The notes under the pieces are model-generated. The model was not told the DNA's origin. It was given only the letters and a program-made list of their open reading frames with translations, and searched no databases. Below, one piece after another: positions 1-7,902 of a stretch of DNA of 64,000 nucleotides. The DNA is taken from positions 1 to 64,000 of the forward strand of contig NZ_JAIFZS010000006.1 of assembly GCF_019710635.1 (NCBI RefSeq), written 5' to 3'. Numbering within the stretch: position 1 is the first letter of the stretch; every line of letters begins with the position of its first letter. The stretch is from Mycolicibacterium xanthum. GTDB lineage: Bacteria > Actinomycetota > Actinomycetes > Mycobacteriales > Mycobacteriaceae. The position numbers and the translations under genes were made by a program.

Positions 1-212
1 CCGCCTACATCACCCGCGAACGCCGACTCAACGCCCTACAACGCGAACTCGACCGCGCCGCCGCCGAACAAGCCGCCGAGCAACGCCGAGCCAAAGCCGC
101 GGCCGAACGCGAAGCGAAACCGCCGAGACCGTCCCCCGATCTCGACGACCGCTTCCCGATACGCCCACCGGGCTACCAACCCGACTACGGCGACGACCCA
201 CCGCCCTTCTAG
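1..212 (+). CDS. C-terminal fragment of an unidentified protein
   Basis: An open frame runs in from the left edge and stops at TAG 210-212, giving about 69 residues. The first 40 are dense in Ala, Arg and Glu and look like a charged helical or coiled-coil tail. The end is Pro/Asp/Tyr rich and finishes in PPPF. The codon use and the tail are protein-like, but no family can be named from this fragment. It converges on the arylsulfatase gene with 18 bp between the two stops. It could equally be the tail of a phage-type or plasmid-type protein. Confidence 0.5.
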   Translation, partial: AYITRERRLNALQRELDRAAAEQAAEQRRAKAAAEREAKPPRPSPDLDDRFPIRPPGYQPDYGDDPPPF

Positions 213-230
213 CGGGCCACTGCTCGCGGG

Positions 231-2591
231 CTACTGCCGCGCCATCGCCACCCGCAGCGCCTCCTCGGGCGAAACCCGGTGGTCCTCGGCGATCGCGGCG
301 TCGGCGATCGCGAGCTGCACTCCCTTGATCCGTCCGTTGAAGGTGGTCTGGCCGGCGCGGTAGTCCGGGGAGACCGCTGAACCGGAGTCCAGGCCGACAT
401 CGCAGCCATCGTCCGCAGAGAAGACCATGGCCAGCGTCGCCTCCACCTCGCCGCTGCCCACGAGGTTCCCGTCGACGTACAGCCGGACCGAGCCGCCCCC
501 ACCCAAACCTTCTCCGGTGTAGTCGAATTCCATCCGCACCTGGTGTGTCCCCGGAGCGAGGGCAGCGTCGGACTCGACGAAGAAATGCTTGATGCCACCC
601 AGGTTGTAGCAGTACTTCAGCTTGCCGTCGTGAGCGTAGAGGCTCCATCCGCCGATGTTGGCGCCCTGGGCGATGATCACGCCCTGGGCTCCGGAGTCGG
701 GCACCACGATCTCCGCGGTGACCGAGTGCGACTTGTTCTTGAGGTTCAGCACGCTGTTCTCCGACAGGTGGCCCATGCCGGCGAACAACAACTGGGTGTT
801 GCCCCTGATGAGTACGGGGCGGCCGGCGAGGTCGGAGTTCAGCCGGCGCGCGGTGTCGTCGTCGAGCGGGAGCACGTTGTAGCGCGTGGCCTCGATGAGC
901 CAGAGCCGCTGCAGCTCATGCAGCTTCTCCGGCATCTCCTTGGACAGATCCCGGGCCTGGCTCCAGTCCGCCGTCGTGTCGTAAAGCTCCCAGACGTCGT
1001 CGTCGAACGCCGGGGTCTCCTCGCCGACCAGCAGCCAGGGTGTCTTGTGCTTGGTCACCGCCGTCCAGCCCTTGTGGTAGATGCCCCGGTTGCCGAACAT
1101 CTCGAAGTACTGGGTCTCGTGCCGATCGGCGGCCGCGCCGTCGTTGAACGAATACAGCATGCTCACACCCTCGATGGGATGCTGCTGGACGCCGTTGACG
1201 AACAACGGTTCCGGCAACCCCGCGGCTTCGAGCAGCGTCGGCGCCACGTCGATGACATGGTGGAACTGCCAGCGTATCTCGCCCTTGGCGGTGATCGCGT
1301 TCGGCCAGTGCACGATCGTGCCGTTCCGGGTGCCACCCCAGTGCGATGCGACCTGCTTGGTCCACTGGTAGGGCGTGTCCATGGCGTGGGCCCAACCCAC
1401 CGAATAGTGGTTGTACGAGTCGGGGCCGCCGAACTGGTCGATGCGTTCGGCCATGAACTGCGGCGTCTCGATGGCGGCTAGGCCGTTGAAGTTCAACATC
1501 TCGTTGTACGTGCCGTTCATCGTGCCCTCGGCCGAGGCACCGTTGTCGCCGACGATGTAGTAGATCAGGGTGTCGTCGAGAACGCCGAGCCGCTGCAGGC
1601 TGTCGACCAGCCGGCCGACGTGGTGGTCGGTGTACTCCAGGAATCCCGCATAGACCTCCATCTGCCGGCGCAGGACAGGCTTGAGGTCCTCCGGCATGTC
1701 GTCCCACGCCGGGATCTCGGGGTGGCGCACGGTGAGCTCGCAGTCCTGCGGGATCACCCCTAGCTCTTTCTGACGGGCGAAGGTCTGCTCGCGCAGCTTG
1801 TCCCAGCCCTGGTCGAACTTGCCGCGATATTTGTCGGCCCACTCCTTGGGCACGTGGTGCGGTGCGTGGGTGGCGCCAGGAGCGAAGTAGACGAAGAACG
1901 GCTTGTCCGGGGCGAGCGCCTTCTGCTGGCCGATCCAGGCGATCGCCTTGTCGGTCATGTCCTCCATGAAGTGGTAGCCCTCTTCCGGGGTCCGGGTCAC
2001 CTCGATCGGGTTGGTGCCCTCGAACAGCGTCGGATACCACTGATTGGCCTCGCCGCCGACGAAGCCGTAGAAGTACTCGAAGCCACCTCCCGCGCTGGGC
2101 CAGGCGTCGAACGGGCCGACCGGGCTGGTCTCCCACACCGGGACCTCGTGGCACTTGCCGAACTGCGCCGTGTTGTACCCGTTGAGCTTCAGAGTGCGTG
2201 CGATCGGCGACATCGTGTTCGGCAGCACCGAGCTGTAGCCCGGAGCGCCGGTGGCGATCTCGGTGATACCGCCCATGCCCGCGGAATGGTGGTTGCGCCC
2301 GGTCAGCAGGGCCTGACGCGTCGGCGAGCACAGTGCGGTGGTGTGAAAGCGGTTGTAGCGCAGTCCGTCGGAAGCCAGCCGCTCGGCGATCGGTGTTGCG
2401 CACGGCCCGCCAAACGCGCTGGACGCACCGAACCCGACATCGTCGAGCAGAACGATGAGAACGTTCGGGGCGCCGTCGGGCGGCCGCACCGGCACGATCG
2501 GTGGGTAGCTGGTGTCGGGGTCTTTCGCGTCGTAGGTGACCAGCCCCGTTCGGGGCTGGGCGGGTATGGGTAGATGGGTCCGCTGCATCAT
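231..2591 (-). CDS. Arylsulfatase (formylglycine-type sulfatase)
   Basis: Predicted type I sulfatase hydrolysing sulfate esters, 786 aa from the chosen start. The metal-binding DD pair (LLDDVGFG) lies near residue 50. The sulfatase signature CSPTRQALLTGR starts at Cys 88, which should be converted to formylglycine by a separate enzyme. A C-terminal region of about 200 residues follows the alkaline-phosphatase fold, as in the long Pseudomonas/mycobacterial AtsA-like group. ATG 2591 is preferred over ATG 2609 because an AAGGA Shine-Dalgarno sits just upstream of it. No signal peptide is visible, so a cytoplasmic site is likely. It lies 25 bp downstream of the ligase gene and may be co-transcribed. 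Role: sulfur scavenging (inference). Confidence 0.9.
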   Translation of the reverse strand: MMQRTHLPIPAQPRTGLVTYDAKDPDTSYPPIVPVRPPDGAPNVLIVLLDDVGFGASSAFGGPCATPIAERLASDGLRYNRFHTTALCSPTRQALLTGRNHHSAGMGGITEIATGAPGYSSVLPNTMSPIARTLKLNGYNTAQFGKCHEVPVWETSPVGPFDAWPSAGGGFEYFYGFVGGEANQWYPTLFEGTNPIEVTRTPEEGYHFMEDMTDKAIAWIGQQKALAPDKPFFVYFAPGATHAPHHVPKEWADKYRGKFDQGWDKLREQTFARQKELGVIPQDCELTVRHPEIPAWDDMPEDLKPVLRRQMEVYAGFLEYTDHHVGRLVDSLQRLGVLDDTLIYYIVGDNGASAEGTMNGTYNEMLNFNGLAAIETPQFMAERIDQFGGPDSYNHYSVGWAHAMDTPYQWTKQVASHWGGTRNGTIVHWPNAITAKGEIRWQFHHVIDVAPTLLEAAGLPEPLFVNGVQQHPIEGVSMLYSFNDGAAADRHETQYFEMFGNRGIYHKGWTAVTKHKTPWLLVGEETPAFDDDVWELYDTTADWSQARDLSKEMPEKLHELQRLWLIEATRYNVLPLDDDTARRLNSDLAGRPVLIRGNTQLLFAGMGHLSENSVLNLKNKSHSVTAEIVVPDSGAQGVIIAQGANIGGWSLYAHDGKLKYCYNLGGIKHFFVESDAALAPGTHQVRMEFDYTGEGLGGGGSVRLYVDGNLVGSGEVEATLAMVFSADDGCDVGLDSGSAVSPDYRAGQTTFNGRIKGVQLAIADAAIAEDHRVSPEEALRVAMARQ

Positions 2592-2616
2592 GCTGTCCTT
2601 ACTCAACATTCGCCGG

Positions 2617-3693
2617 TCATCCCGACCCTAGCCCGGGCACGATGTCGCCGAGTCGGAACGTCACTGGGACTTCGAGCTGCTCGTAGGTGCACGAACGGGG
2701 ATCCCGATCCGGACGCCAACGGTTGAACTGCGCCGTATGCCGGAAGCGCCGGCCCTCCATGTGGTCGTAGCGCACTTCGACGACGCGCTCGGGCCGCAGC
2801 GGCACGAACGACAGATCTTTGCCTGCGTTCCAGCGCGATCCGCCGCCGTACCGGCGCGCCAGATCGGGCTCGGCGGCCACCTGCGCCGCCCAGTTCCACG
2901 GGTGTTCGTCGAACGTGCTGACCAGCGGTGCCAACTCGGCGACAAGCTGTCGGCGCCGGGCCATCGGAAATGCCCCGATGACGCCGACCGAGGCCAGCGT
3001 GCCGTCGTCGAGGTAGAGCCCGAGCAGCAGCGAGCCCACCGCGTCGTCGCCCGATTTGTGCGGCCGGTAGCCGGCCACCACGCAGTCCGCGGTACGGGCG
3101 TGCTTGACCTTGAACATCACCCGTTTGTCCGGCACGTAGCGGACGTCCAGCGGCTTGGCGATCAGGCCGTCCAGGCCGGCGCCCTCGAACTCGTCGAACC
3201 ACCGCCGGGCGGTGCCGGGGTCGGTGGTCGCCGGCGTGACGTGAAACGCCGCCCCGGCCTGGGTCAGCGCCTCGACCAGTGCGGCGCGCCGCTCGCTGAA
3301 CGGGCGCGCCGTGAAGTCGTCGTCGCCGAGCGCCAGCAGGTCGAACGCGATGAACGACGCCGGCGTCTTCCCGGCCAGCATCGCCACCCGCGACGCGGCC
3401 GGGTGCAGCCGCAGCTGCAGCGCCTCGAAATCGAGTCGGTCACCGACCGGGACGACGATCTCGCCGTCGATGACGCACCGCTCGGGCAGCTCGGCGCGCG
3501 CCGCCTCCACAAGCTCGGGGAAGTACCGGGTCATCGGCCGTTCGTTGCGGCTACCCAGCTCGACCTCGTCGTCGTCGCGGAACAGGATCGAGCGGAAGCC
3601 GTCCCACTTCGGCTCGTACGAGGCTCCCGGTGGCATCGCGCCGACCGGCTTGGCCAGCATCGGCGACACCGGCGGCATCACGGGCAGGTCCAC
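2617..3693 (-). CDS. ligC: ATP-dependent DNA ligase, LigC type (copy 1)
   Basis: 358-aa ATP-dependent DNA ligase made of an adenylyltransferase domain plus an OB fold, without accessory domains. Motif I is EPKWDGFR with the adenylated lysine at residue 29. Further motifs include FIAFDLLAL, the motif IV region EGAGLDGLIAK and the motif V region FKVKHARTADCVV. M. tuberculosis LigC has the same length. LigC enzymes seal nicks and act as a back-up in mycobacterial end joining or excision repair, usually beside LigD-like polymerases, as here. It is divergent from a second LigC-type gene with only 46 bp between the two starts, so they share a promoter region. Confidence 0.93.
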   Translation of the reverse strand: MDLPVMPPVSPMLAKPVGAMPPGASYEPKWDGFRSILFRDDDEVELGSRNERPMTRYFPELVEAARAELPERCVIDGEIVVPVGDRLDFEALQLRLHPAASRVAMLAGKTPASFIAFDLLALGDDDFTARPFSERRAALVEALTQAGAAFHVTPATTDPGTARRWFDEFEGAGLDGLIAKPLDVRYVPDKRVMFKVKHARTADCVVAGYRPHKSGDDAVGSLLLGLYLDDGTLASVGVIGAFPMARRRQLVAELAPLVSTFDEHPWNWAAQVAAEPDLARRYGGGSRWNAGKDLSFVPLRPERVVEVRYDHMEGRRFRHTAQFNRWRPDRDPRSCTYEQLEVPVTFRLGDIVPGLGSG

Positions 3694-3739
3694 GACGACT
3701 CCACGATGACTCGGTCCGGGCTGTTCAGTCTATGTCGGT

Positions 3740-4861
3740 ATGGACGTGACAATAGGGCGTGTGGACCTCCCCGTGCAGCCGCCGCTGGAGCCCATGCTGG
3801 CCAAGGCGCAGACCAGGGTTCCCGACGAGGCCGGGGTGTGGTGCTACGAACCGAAATGGGACGGCTTCCGCGCCCTGGTGTTCCGCGACCGGGACGACGT
3901 CGTGCTGCTGTCGCGCAGCGGTAAGGATCTCGGCCGCTACTTCCCGGAGGTGATCACTGCGGTGTGCAGCGAACTTGCGCCGCGCTGCGTGCTGGACGGC
4001 GAGATCGTGGTGCCCCGCGTTGTGGGCGCGGACGCCAGGAGCACGACGGGCGGGCGGCGTACCCGGCTGGACTGGGAGTCGCTGAGCCAGCGCATCCACC
4101 CCGCCGAGTCCCGGGTGCGCCTGCTGTCCGAGCAGACCCCGGCGCACTTCATCGGTTTCGACGCGTTGGCGATCGACGACACGTCGCTGATGCGCGCGCC
4201 GTTCCGTGAGCGCCGACAGGCACTGGTCGGGGCCGTCCACGAGAGGCAGTGGTGCCACGTCACCCGCAGCACGGAGGATCCCGTTCTGGGCGCGCAGTGG
4301 CTGCAGGAGTTCGAGGGTGCCGGCCTGGACGGGGTCATCGCCAAACGACTGGACGGCGCCTACCTGCCCGGCAAGCGCGAGATGGTGAAGGTCAAGCACC
4401 ATCGCGACGCCGATTGCGTAGCCATCGGATACCGGATCCACAAGAGCGGCGAGGGCATCGGCTCGATCCTGCTGGGCCTCTACCGCGACAACGGCGAACT
4501 GCAGATGGTCGGCGGCGCGGCGTCGTTCACCGCCAAGGCCAGGTTGTCGCTGCTGGCGGACCTGGAACCGCTGCGCATCGGCGACGACGTCCGTGACGGC
4601 GAACCCAGCCGATGGAACTCCGCGGCCGACAAACGCTGGATTCCGGTGCGCCCCGAGCTGGTGTGCGAGGTGGCTTACGACCAGATGGAGGGGCACACGC
4701 AGCACGGACAGCGTTTCCGCCATGCCGTGAAGTTCCTGCGCTGGCGCCCCGACCGGGACCCCGCAAGCTGCACCTTCGACCAACTCGACGTGCCGCTGCG
4801 CTACGACCTCTTCGACGTGTTGGCGGGCGGGGCGAGCGAAGTGACAGAAGAAAGAACCTGA
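3740..4861 (+). CDS. ligC: ATP-dependent DNA ligase, LigC type (copy 2)
   Basis: 373-aa paralogue of the neighbouring ligase. Motif I EPKWDGFR puts the nucleotidyl lysine at residue 39. EGAGLDGVIAKRL and MVKVKHHRDADCVAIG are motifs IV and V, and the C-terminal OB fold ends in a conserved KFLRWRPDRDP segment. It differs from copy 1 by an insertion of about 14 residues after GEIVVP (a VGADARSTTGGRR-like stretch). The stop is 1 bp from the start of the PolDom gene, so the two are almost certainly one operon. Start ATG 3740; an in-frame GTG seven codons on is an alternative. M. smegmatis is known to carry two LigC paralogues near PolD1. Confidence 0.92.
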   Translation: MDVTIGRVDLPVQPPLEPMLAKAQTRVPDEAGVWCYEPKWDGFRALVFRDRDDVVLLSRSGKDLGRYFPEVITAVCSELAPRCVLDGEIVVPRVVGADARSTTGGRRTRLDWESLSQRIHPAESRVRLLSEQTPAHFIGFDALAIDDTSLMRAPFRERRQALVGAVHERQWCHVTRSTEDPVLGAQWLQEFEGAGLDGVIAKRLDGAYLPGKREMVKVKHHRDADCVAIGYRIHKSGEGIGSILLGLYRDNGELQMVGGAASFTAKARLSLLADLEPLRIGDDVRDGEPSRWNSAADKRWIPVRPELVCEVAYDQMEGHTQHGQRFRHAVKFLRWRPDRDPASCTFDQLDVPLRYDLFDVLAGGASEVTEERT

Positions 4862-4862
4862 T

Positions 4863-5906
4863 ATGCGCACTCCCGCAACCGAACTCGACGTCGGCGGCGT
4901 CCAGGTCAGGCTGACCAGCCCGGACAAGCCGTACTTCCCGAAGCTGGGCGCCAACGGCACGAAGGGCAAACTGGTCGAGTACTACCTGGCCGTCGCCGAG
5001 CGGATGGTCGTCCTGCTGCGCGACCGGCCGGTGCACCTGCAGCGGTTCCCCGACGGCATCGAAGGGGAAGAGATCTACCAGAAGCGGATCCCGCAGAAAC
5101 ATCCCGACTTTCTGCAGACCTGCACCGTGACGTTCCCGTCCGGCCGCACCGCAGACGCGCTGAAGATAACCCACCCCTCGGCGATCATCTGGGCGGCGCA
5201 GATGGGTACGGTGACGCTGCACCCGTGGCAGGTGCGCTGCCCCGACACCGAGCATCCCGATGAGCTGCGCCTCGACCTCGACCCACAGCCGGGCACCGGC
5301 TTCGCCGAGGCCGCCCACGTCGCCACCGAGATCCTCAAACCCGTGCTCGACGAACTCGGGCTGGTCGGCTACCCGAAGACCTCGGGCGGTCGCGGCATCC
5401 ACGTCTTCCTGCGCATCGCCACCGATTGGGACTTCATCGCGGTGCGCCGGGCCGGTATCGCGCTGGCCCGCGAGGTCGAGCGGCGTGCGCCGGATGCGGT
5501 GACGACGTCGTGGTGGAAGGAAGAGCGGGGCGCGCGGATCTTCATCGACTACAACCAGAACGCCCGCGACCGCACCTTCGCGTCGGCCTACTCTGCGCGC
5601 AAGACCCCCATCGCCACGGTGTCGACACCGTTGACCTGGCAGGAGGTGCGCGACGCCGACCCCGACGACTACACGATCGCCACCGTGCCGGACTTCGTCG
5701 ACGGCCGGCCCGACCCGTGGGCCGGCATCGACGACGTCGCCCAGTCGATCGAGCCGCTGCTGGAGATGGTGGCCGCCGACGAGGAACGCGGTCTCGGCGA
5801 CCTGCCCTACCCGCCCAGCTATCCGAAGATGCCGGGCGAACCGCCACGGGTGCAGCCGAGCCGAAAAGTAGCATCTAACTGGGATGATGCAGGAAAACGG
5901 TTGTAG
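4863..5906 (+). CDS. Stand-alone LigD-like polymerase/primase (PolDom, PolD1 type)
   Basis: 347-aa archaeo-eukaryotic-primase-type polymerase like the LigD polymerase domain: it adds dNTPs or rNTPs at gaps and breaks. The metal-binding pair is D138/D140 in LRLDLDPQPG. The nucleotide-binding SGGRGIHVF lies near 175, and a VTTSWWKEERGARIFIDYNQN block follows. It starts 1 bp after the ligC stop, so a ligase-polymerase operon is expected. The last 14 residues and the stop are not native: the 40-bp attachment core 5822-5861 falls inside the gene and everything after it belongs to the integrated element. The displaced native end is at 17138-17228. The substituted tail keeps the frame and half of the residues. 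Confidence 0.93.
   Translation: MRTPATELDVGGVQVRLTSPDKPYFPKLGANGTKGKLVEYYLAVAERMVVLLRDRPVHLQRFPDGIEGEEIYQKRIPQKHPDFLQTCTVTFPSGRTADALKITHPSAIIWAAQMGTVTLHPWQVRCPDTEHPDELRLDLDPQPGTGFAEAAHVATEILKPVLDELGLVGYPKTSGGRGIHVFLRIATDWDFIAVRRAGIALAREVERRAPDAVTTSWWKEERGARIFIDYNQNARDRTFASAYSARKTPIATVSTPLTWQEVRDADPDDYTIATVPDFVDGRPDPWAGIDDVAQSIEPLLEMVAADEERGLGDLPYPPSYPKMPGEPPRVQPSRKVASNWDDAGKRL
5822..5861 (+). repeat. attL core (40-bp direct repeat)
   Basis: Starts TCCGAAGATGCCGGGCGAAC and ends GTGCAGCCGAGC. It is identical over 40 bp to 17138-17177. It lies inside the PolDom reading frame and encodes PKMPGEPPRVQPS. Flanking bases differ on both sides, which fixes the limits. Confidence 0.93.
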
Positions 5907-5928
5907 TGCCCTACTAGCATAGCGCTCG

Positions 5929-5941
5929 CTCGCCCGATAAC
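5929..5941 (+). promoter_or_regulatory. Candidate integrase arm-type site, left
   Basis: The 13-mer CTCGCCCGATAAC occurs here and again at 17059-17071 in the same orientation. It lies 67 nt from the core on this side and 66 nt on the other. This is the layout expected of P-arm sites around a tyrosine-recombinase attP. It also overlaps the putative integrase -10. Confidence 0.5.
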
Positions 5942-5943
5942 CT
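5938..5943 (+). promoter_or_regulatory. Possible leaderless -10 of the integrase gene
   Basis: TAACCT fits the mycobacterial TANNNT -10 and stands 7 nt before ATG 5951, so transcription could begin at or next to the start codon. No Shine-Dalgarno is visible. Overlap with the arm-type repeat suggests autorepression (inference). Confidence 0.35.
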
Positions 5944-5950
5944 AGATCTC

Positions 5951-6853
5951 ATGCCCGAGAGCCTGGAGTCACTGCGAACCAGTTTCAACCGCTCCCTGCG
6001 CGTCGAGGGCAAGGCTGACCGCACGCTGGTGCTCTACGGGCAGAGCATCACCTACTTCAGCCAGTGGCTCGAGCAGCGCGGACAGATGCCCGATGTTTCC
6101 AACCTCACCCGAGACAACGTGCTGCACTGGCTCGACCACCTCCGCAGCAAGGGGCAGACCGCGGGCACCATCCAGACCCGCTGGCGCGGCCTGCGGCGCT
6201 TCGTCAACTGGCTGCACGCCGAAGAGATCATCACCGGCGACCCGCTCGCCGGCATCGTGATCGACAAGCCGGAACCACCGCCGGTGCCGGTACTCACCGA
6301 TGAGGACCTGGCCGCACTCATCGGAGCATGCAAGGGCAAGGGATTCCGTGAACGGCGCGACGAGGCTCTCATCCGCCTGCTCATCGACTGCGGCATGCGG
6401 GTCTCCGAGATCACCGGTATTGACCTTTCGGACCTGGACCTCGACGGGGAAACCGTCATCGTCACCGGGAAGGGGTCGCGGGTGCGGAACGCCTACTTCG
6501 GCGCCAAGACCGGGCAGGCTCTCGACCGCTACCTCCGCGAGCGTGCCAAGCACCGCCACGCATCCAGTTCGGCACTGTTCCTTGGGGAGCGCGGTCGTTT
6601 CACCCCCGACGGAGTTCGTGAGCGGGTCAAGGTGCGCGCCGAGATGGCGGGACTAGACCCGGCGGCTGTGCACCCACATCGCTTCCGGCACACCAACGCC
6701 CACGACTTCCTGTTGGCGGGCGGTCAGGAGCGCGACCTCAAGCGGCTCATGGGCTGGCGCTCGGACACGATGCTGGAGCGCTATGGTGCTTCAGCGGCCG
6801 ATCACCGGGCACGGGAAGCAGCGCGGAGACTCAGGCGCGGAGACCGGGTGTAA
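5951..6853 (+). CDS. int: Tyrosine recombinase/integrase
   Basis: 300-aa phage-type integrase. The N-terminal SAM-like core-binding domain spans roughly residues 5-95. The catalytic domain contains Arg150 (DCGMRVSEI), the HRFR box with His243 and Arg246, GW at 268-269 and the nucleophile Tyr278 (MLERYGAS), so the set is complete. It starts 89 bp inside attL, the normal place for an integrase acting on the adjacent core. It should catalyse integration into, and with a directionality factor excision from, the PolDom 3' end. Its stop overlaps the next start (TAATG). It resembles XerC/D-like short integrases of actinobacterial elements. Confidence 0.93.
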   Translation: MPESLESLRTSFNRSLRVEGKADRTLVLYGQSITYFSQWLEQRGQMPDVSNLTRDNVLHWLDHLRSKGQTAGTIQTRWRGLRRFVNWLHAEEIITGDPLAGIVIDKPEPPPVPVLTDEDLAALIGACKGKGFRERRDEALIRLLIDCGMRVSEITGIDLSDLDLDGETVIVTGKGSRVRNAYFGAKTGQALDRYLRERAKHRHASSSALFLGERGRFTPDGVRERVKVRAEMAGLDPAAVHPHRFRHTNAHDFLLAGGQERDLKRLMGWRSDTMLERYGASAADHRAREAARRLRRGDRV

Positions 6854-7203
6854 TGGCGAGGAGTCAGCAACCGCAACGGATGTACGTGTGCCCCAACTGT
6901 GGGGAACTGATCCTCCGCGTCTACACCGCTGCCCAACTCGACGGAGCAGTGTGGCCAGTAGCCGTTCATCGCGGAATGGATTCTGGTGCAAGCATTGTCG
7001 GCATAGGCGCGCTCACCGGATTTCGCCGGAAGGGCTTGCAGGGATCGTATCTGGCAAGCGCCAACCAAGATGACATCGGAGTCTCCTGCACGAAGTGTGG
7101 TCGGAAGTTCTCTACTCCCGTGGGGCCATTGCTTGCGGACCTCGGGGTATTGGATAAGCCGAAGCGAAACCCGCTTCCGACACGGTCAGCAGAGCGACCT
7201 TAG
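6853..7203 (+). CDS. Small zinc-ribbon protein of the element
   Basis: 116 aa, coupled to the integrase by a 1-bp stop/start overlap. Two Cys pairs, CPNC near residue 13 and CTKC near 79, suggest a four-Cys zinc ribbon split by a 60-residue insert. The insert contains a Gly-rich hydrophobic piece (SIVGIGALTG). It could be a DNA-binding accessory factor for recombination, since it is translated with the integrase, but no family is recognised. The tail is basic and Pro rich. Confidence 0.7.
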   Translation: MARSQQPQRMYVCPNCGELILRVYTAAQLDGAVWPVAVHRGMDSGASIVGIGALTGFRRKGLQGSYLASANQDDIGVSCTKCGRKFSTPVGPLLADLGVLDKPKRNPLPTRSAERP

Positions 7204-7320
7204 GGCAGTCATACGCCAAACGAGCGTTATGCTTGGGATCGTAACGCCCCAGGCATGCCTGGAAGGCTCGCAATTTCGAACTGGCAGCGAGTCAAGACTC
7301 CGAATGGAGCTTGACTACGC
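7204..7320 (+). promoter_or_regulatory. Palindromic control region ahead of the replication operon
   Basis: This 117-bp gap separates the integrase pair from the replication genes. It holds GCGTTA (7224-7229) / TAACGC (7242-7247) and, next to it, the perfect 14-bp palindrome CCAGGCATGCCTGG (7249-7262). These look like operators for an element-encoded or helper-phage regulator. No clear -35/-10 pair was found. Confidence 0.45.
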
Positions 7321-7638
7321 ATGTCCGATTCAGTCCGATCTCAGATAGCCCAGATCGCCGCGCACACCAAGTGGGCGCAGACACAAGACCGTACAGCGGC
7401 GACTGCACCCGCCCGCAAGGCCATGCTCGACAAGTTCGAGAAGCAGGTCGACCCCGACGGCGTTCTGACGCCCGCCGAGCGGGCCAAACGCGCCGCTAAC
7501 GCCCGCAAGGCGCACTTTCAGCGGTTGGCGCTGAAGTCCGCGCAGGCCCGCCGCCGCGCGAAGGAGGCTCGCGCCGAGGCGGACCAGCTCGACGCCGAAG
7601 CCGCCGCCGCTGAAGCGCAGATCGGCGGTGCCGCATAG
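7321..7638 (+). CDS. Small helical protein of the element
   Basis: 105 aa. The second half (from about residue 50) is a continuous Lys/Arg/Ala/Glu helix with a PAERAKRAANARKAHFQRLA segment. Proteins with this signature are common as hypotheticals in actinobacterial prophages. First gene of the replication operon: its TAG is followed directly by the ATG of the next gene. The function is not known; a DNA-binding or scaffold role is possible from the basic coiled coil. Confidence 0.7.
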   Translation: MSDSVRSQIAQIAAHTKWAQTQDRTAATAPARKAMLDKFEKQVDPDGVLTPAERAKRAANARKAHFQRLALKSAQARRRAKEARAEADQLDAEAAAAEAQIGGAA

Positions 7639-7902
7639 ATGCCTCAGACACGAAAAAGGCCGGCGGGCAACCGGCCTTCTCCACACCGCACCAACGGATA
7701 CGTCCAGCATAATCCCGACGAGCGCCATCAGCCCCTGACCCCGGCCGAACGTCGCGAAAAAGAACTGCTCGCCGAGGTCAAGGCGATGGGCTACCGCATC
7801 AGCGTGAACTGCCGGGCATGTGGGCACCCGCTGGTCGCCGCCGAGTCCGTGGCACGGTTCCTCGGCCCGGTCTGCCACGCACGGGCAGGGGTGACCGAAT
7901 GA
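7639..7902 (+). CDS. DUF6011-like zinc-finger protein
   Basis: 87 aa. The C-terminal half contains CRACGHPLVAAESVARFLGPVC, a CxxCG-x(17)-GPxC knuckle typical of DUF6011 proteins in actinobacterial phages and islands. The start abuts the upstream stop, and the TGA overlaps the ATG of the prim-pol gene (ATGA), so translation is coupled. The first codons span a stem-loop (AAGGCCGG 7660-7667 / CCGGCCTT 7672-7679). If the true start lay further in, that stem-loop could act as a terminator or attenuator. A binding role on nucleic acid is inferred only from the zinc knuckle. Confidence 0.75.
   Translation: MPQTRKRPAGNRPSPHRTNGYVQHNPDERHQPLTPAERREKELLAEVKAMGYRISVNCRACGHPLVAAESVARFLGPVCHARAGVTE

Noticed and set aside
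7660..7679. Rho-independent terminator between the two small genes at 7321 and 7639
   Set aside because: An 8-bp stem is present but lies within the next reading frame and lacks a U tract; stop and start are directly adjacent, which points to read-through.
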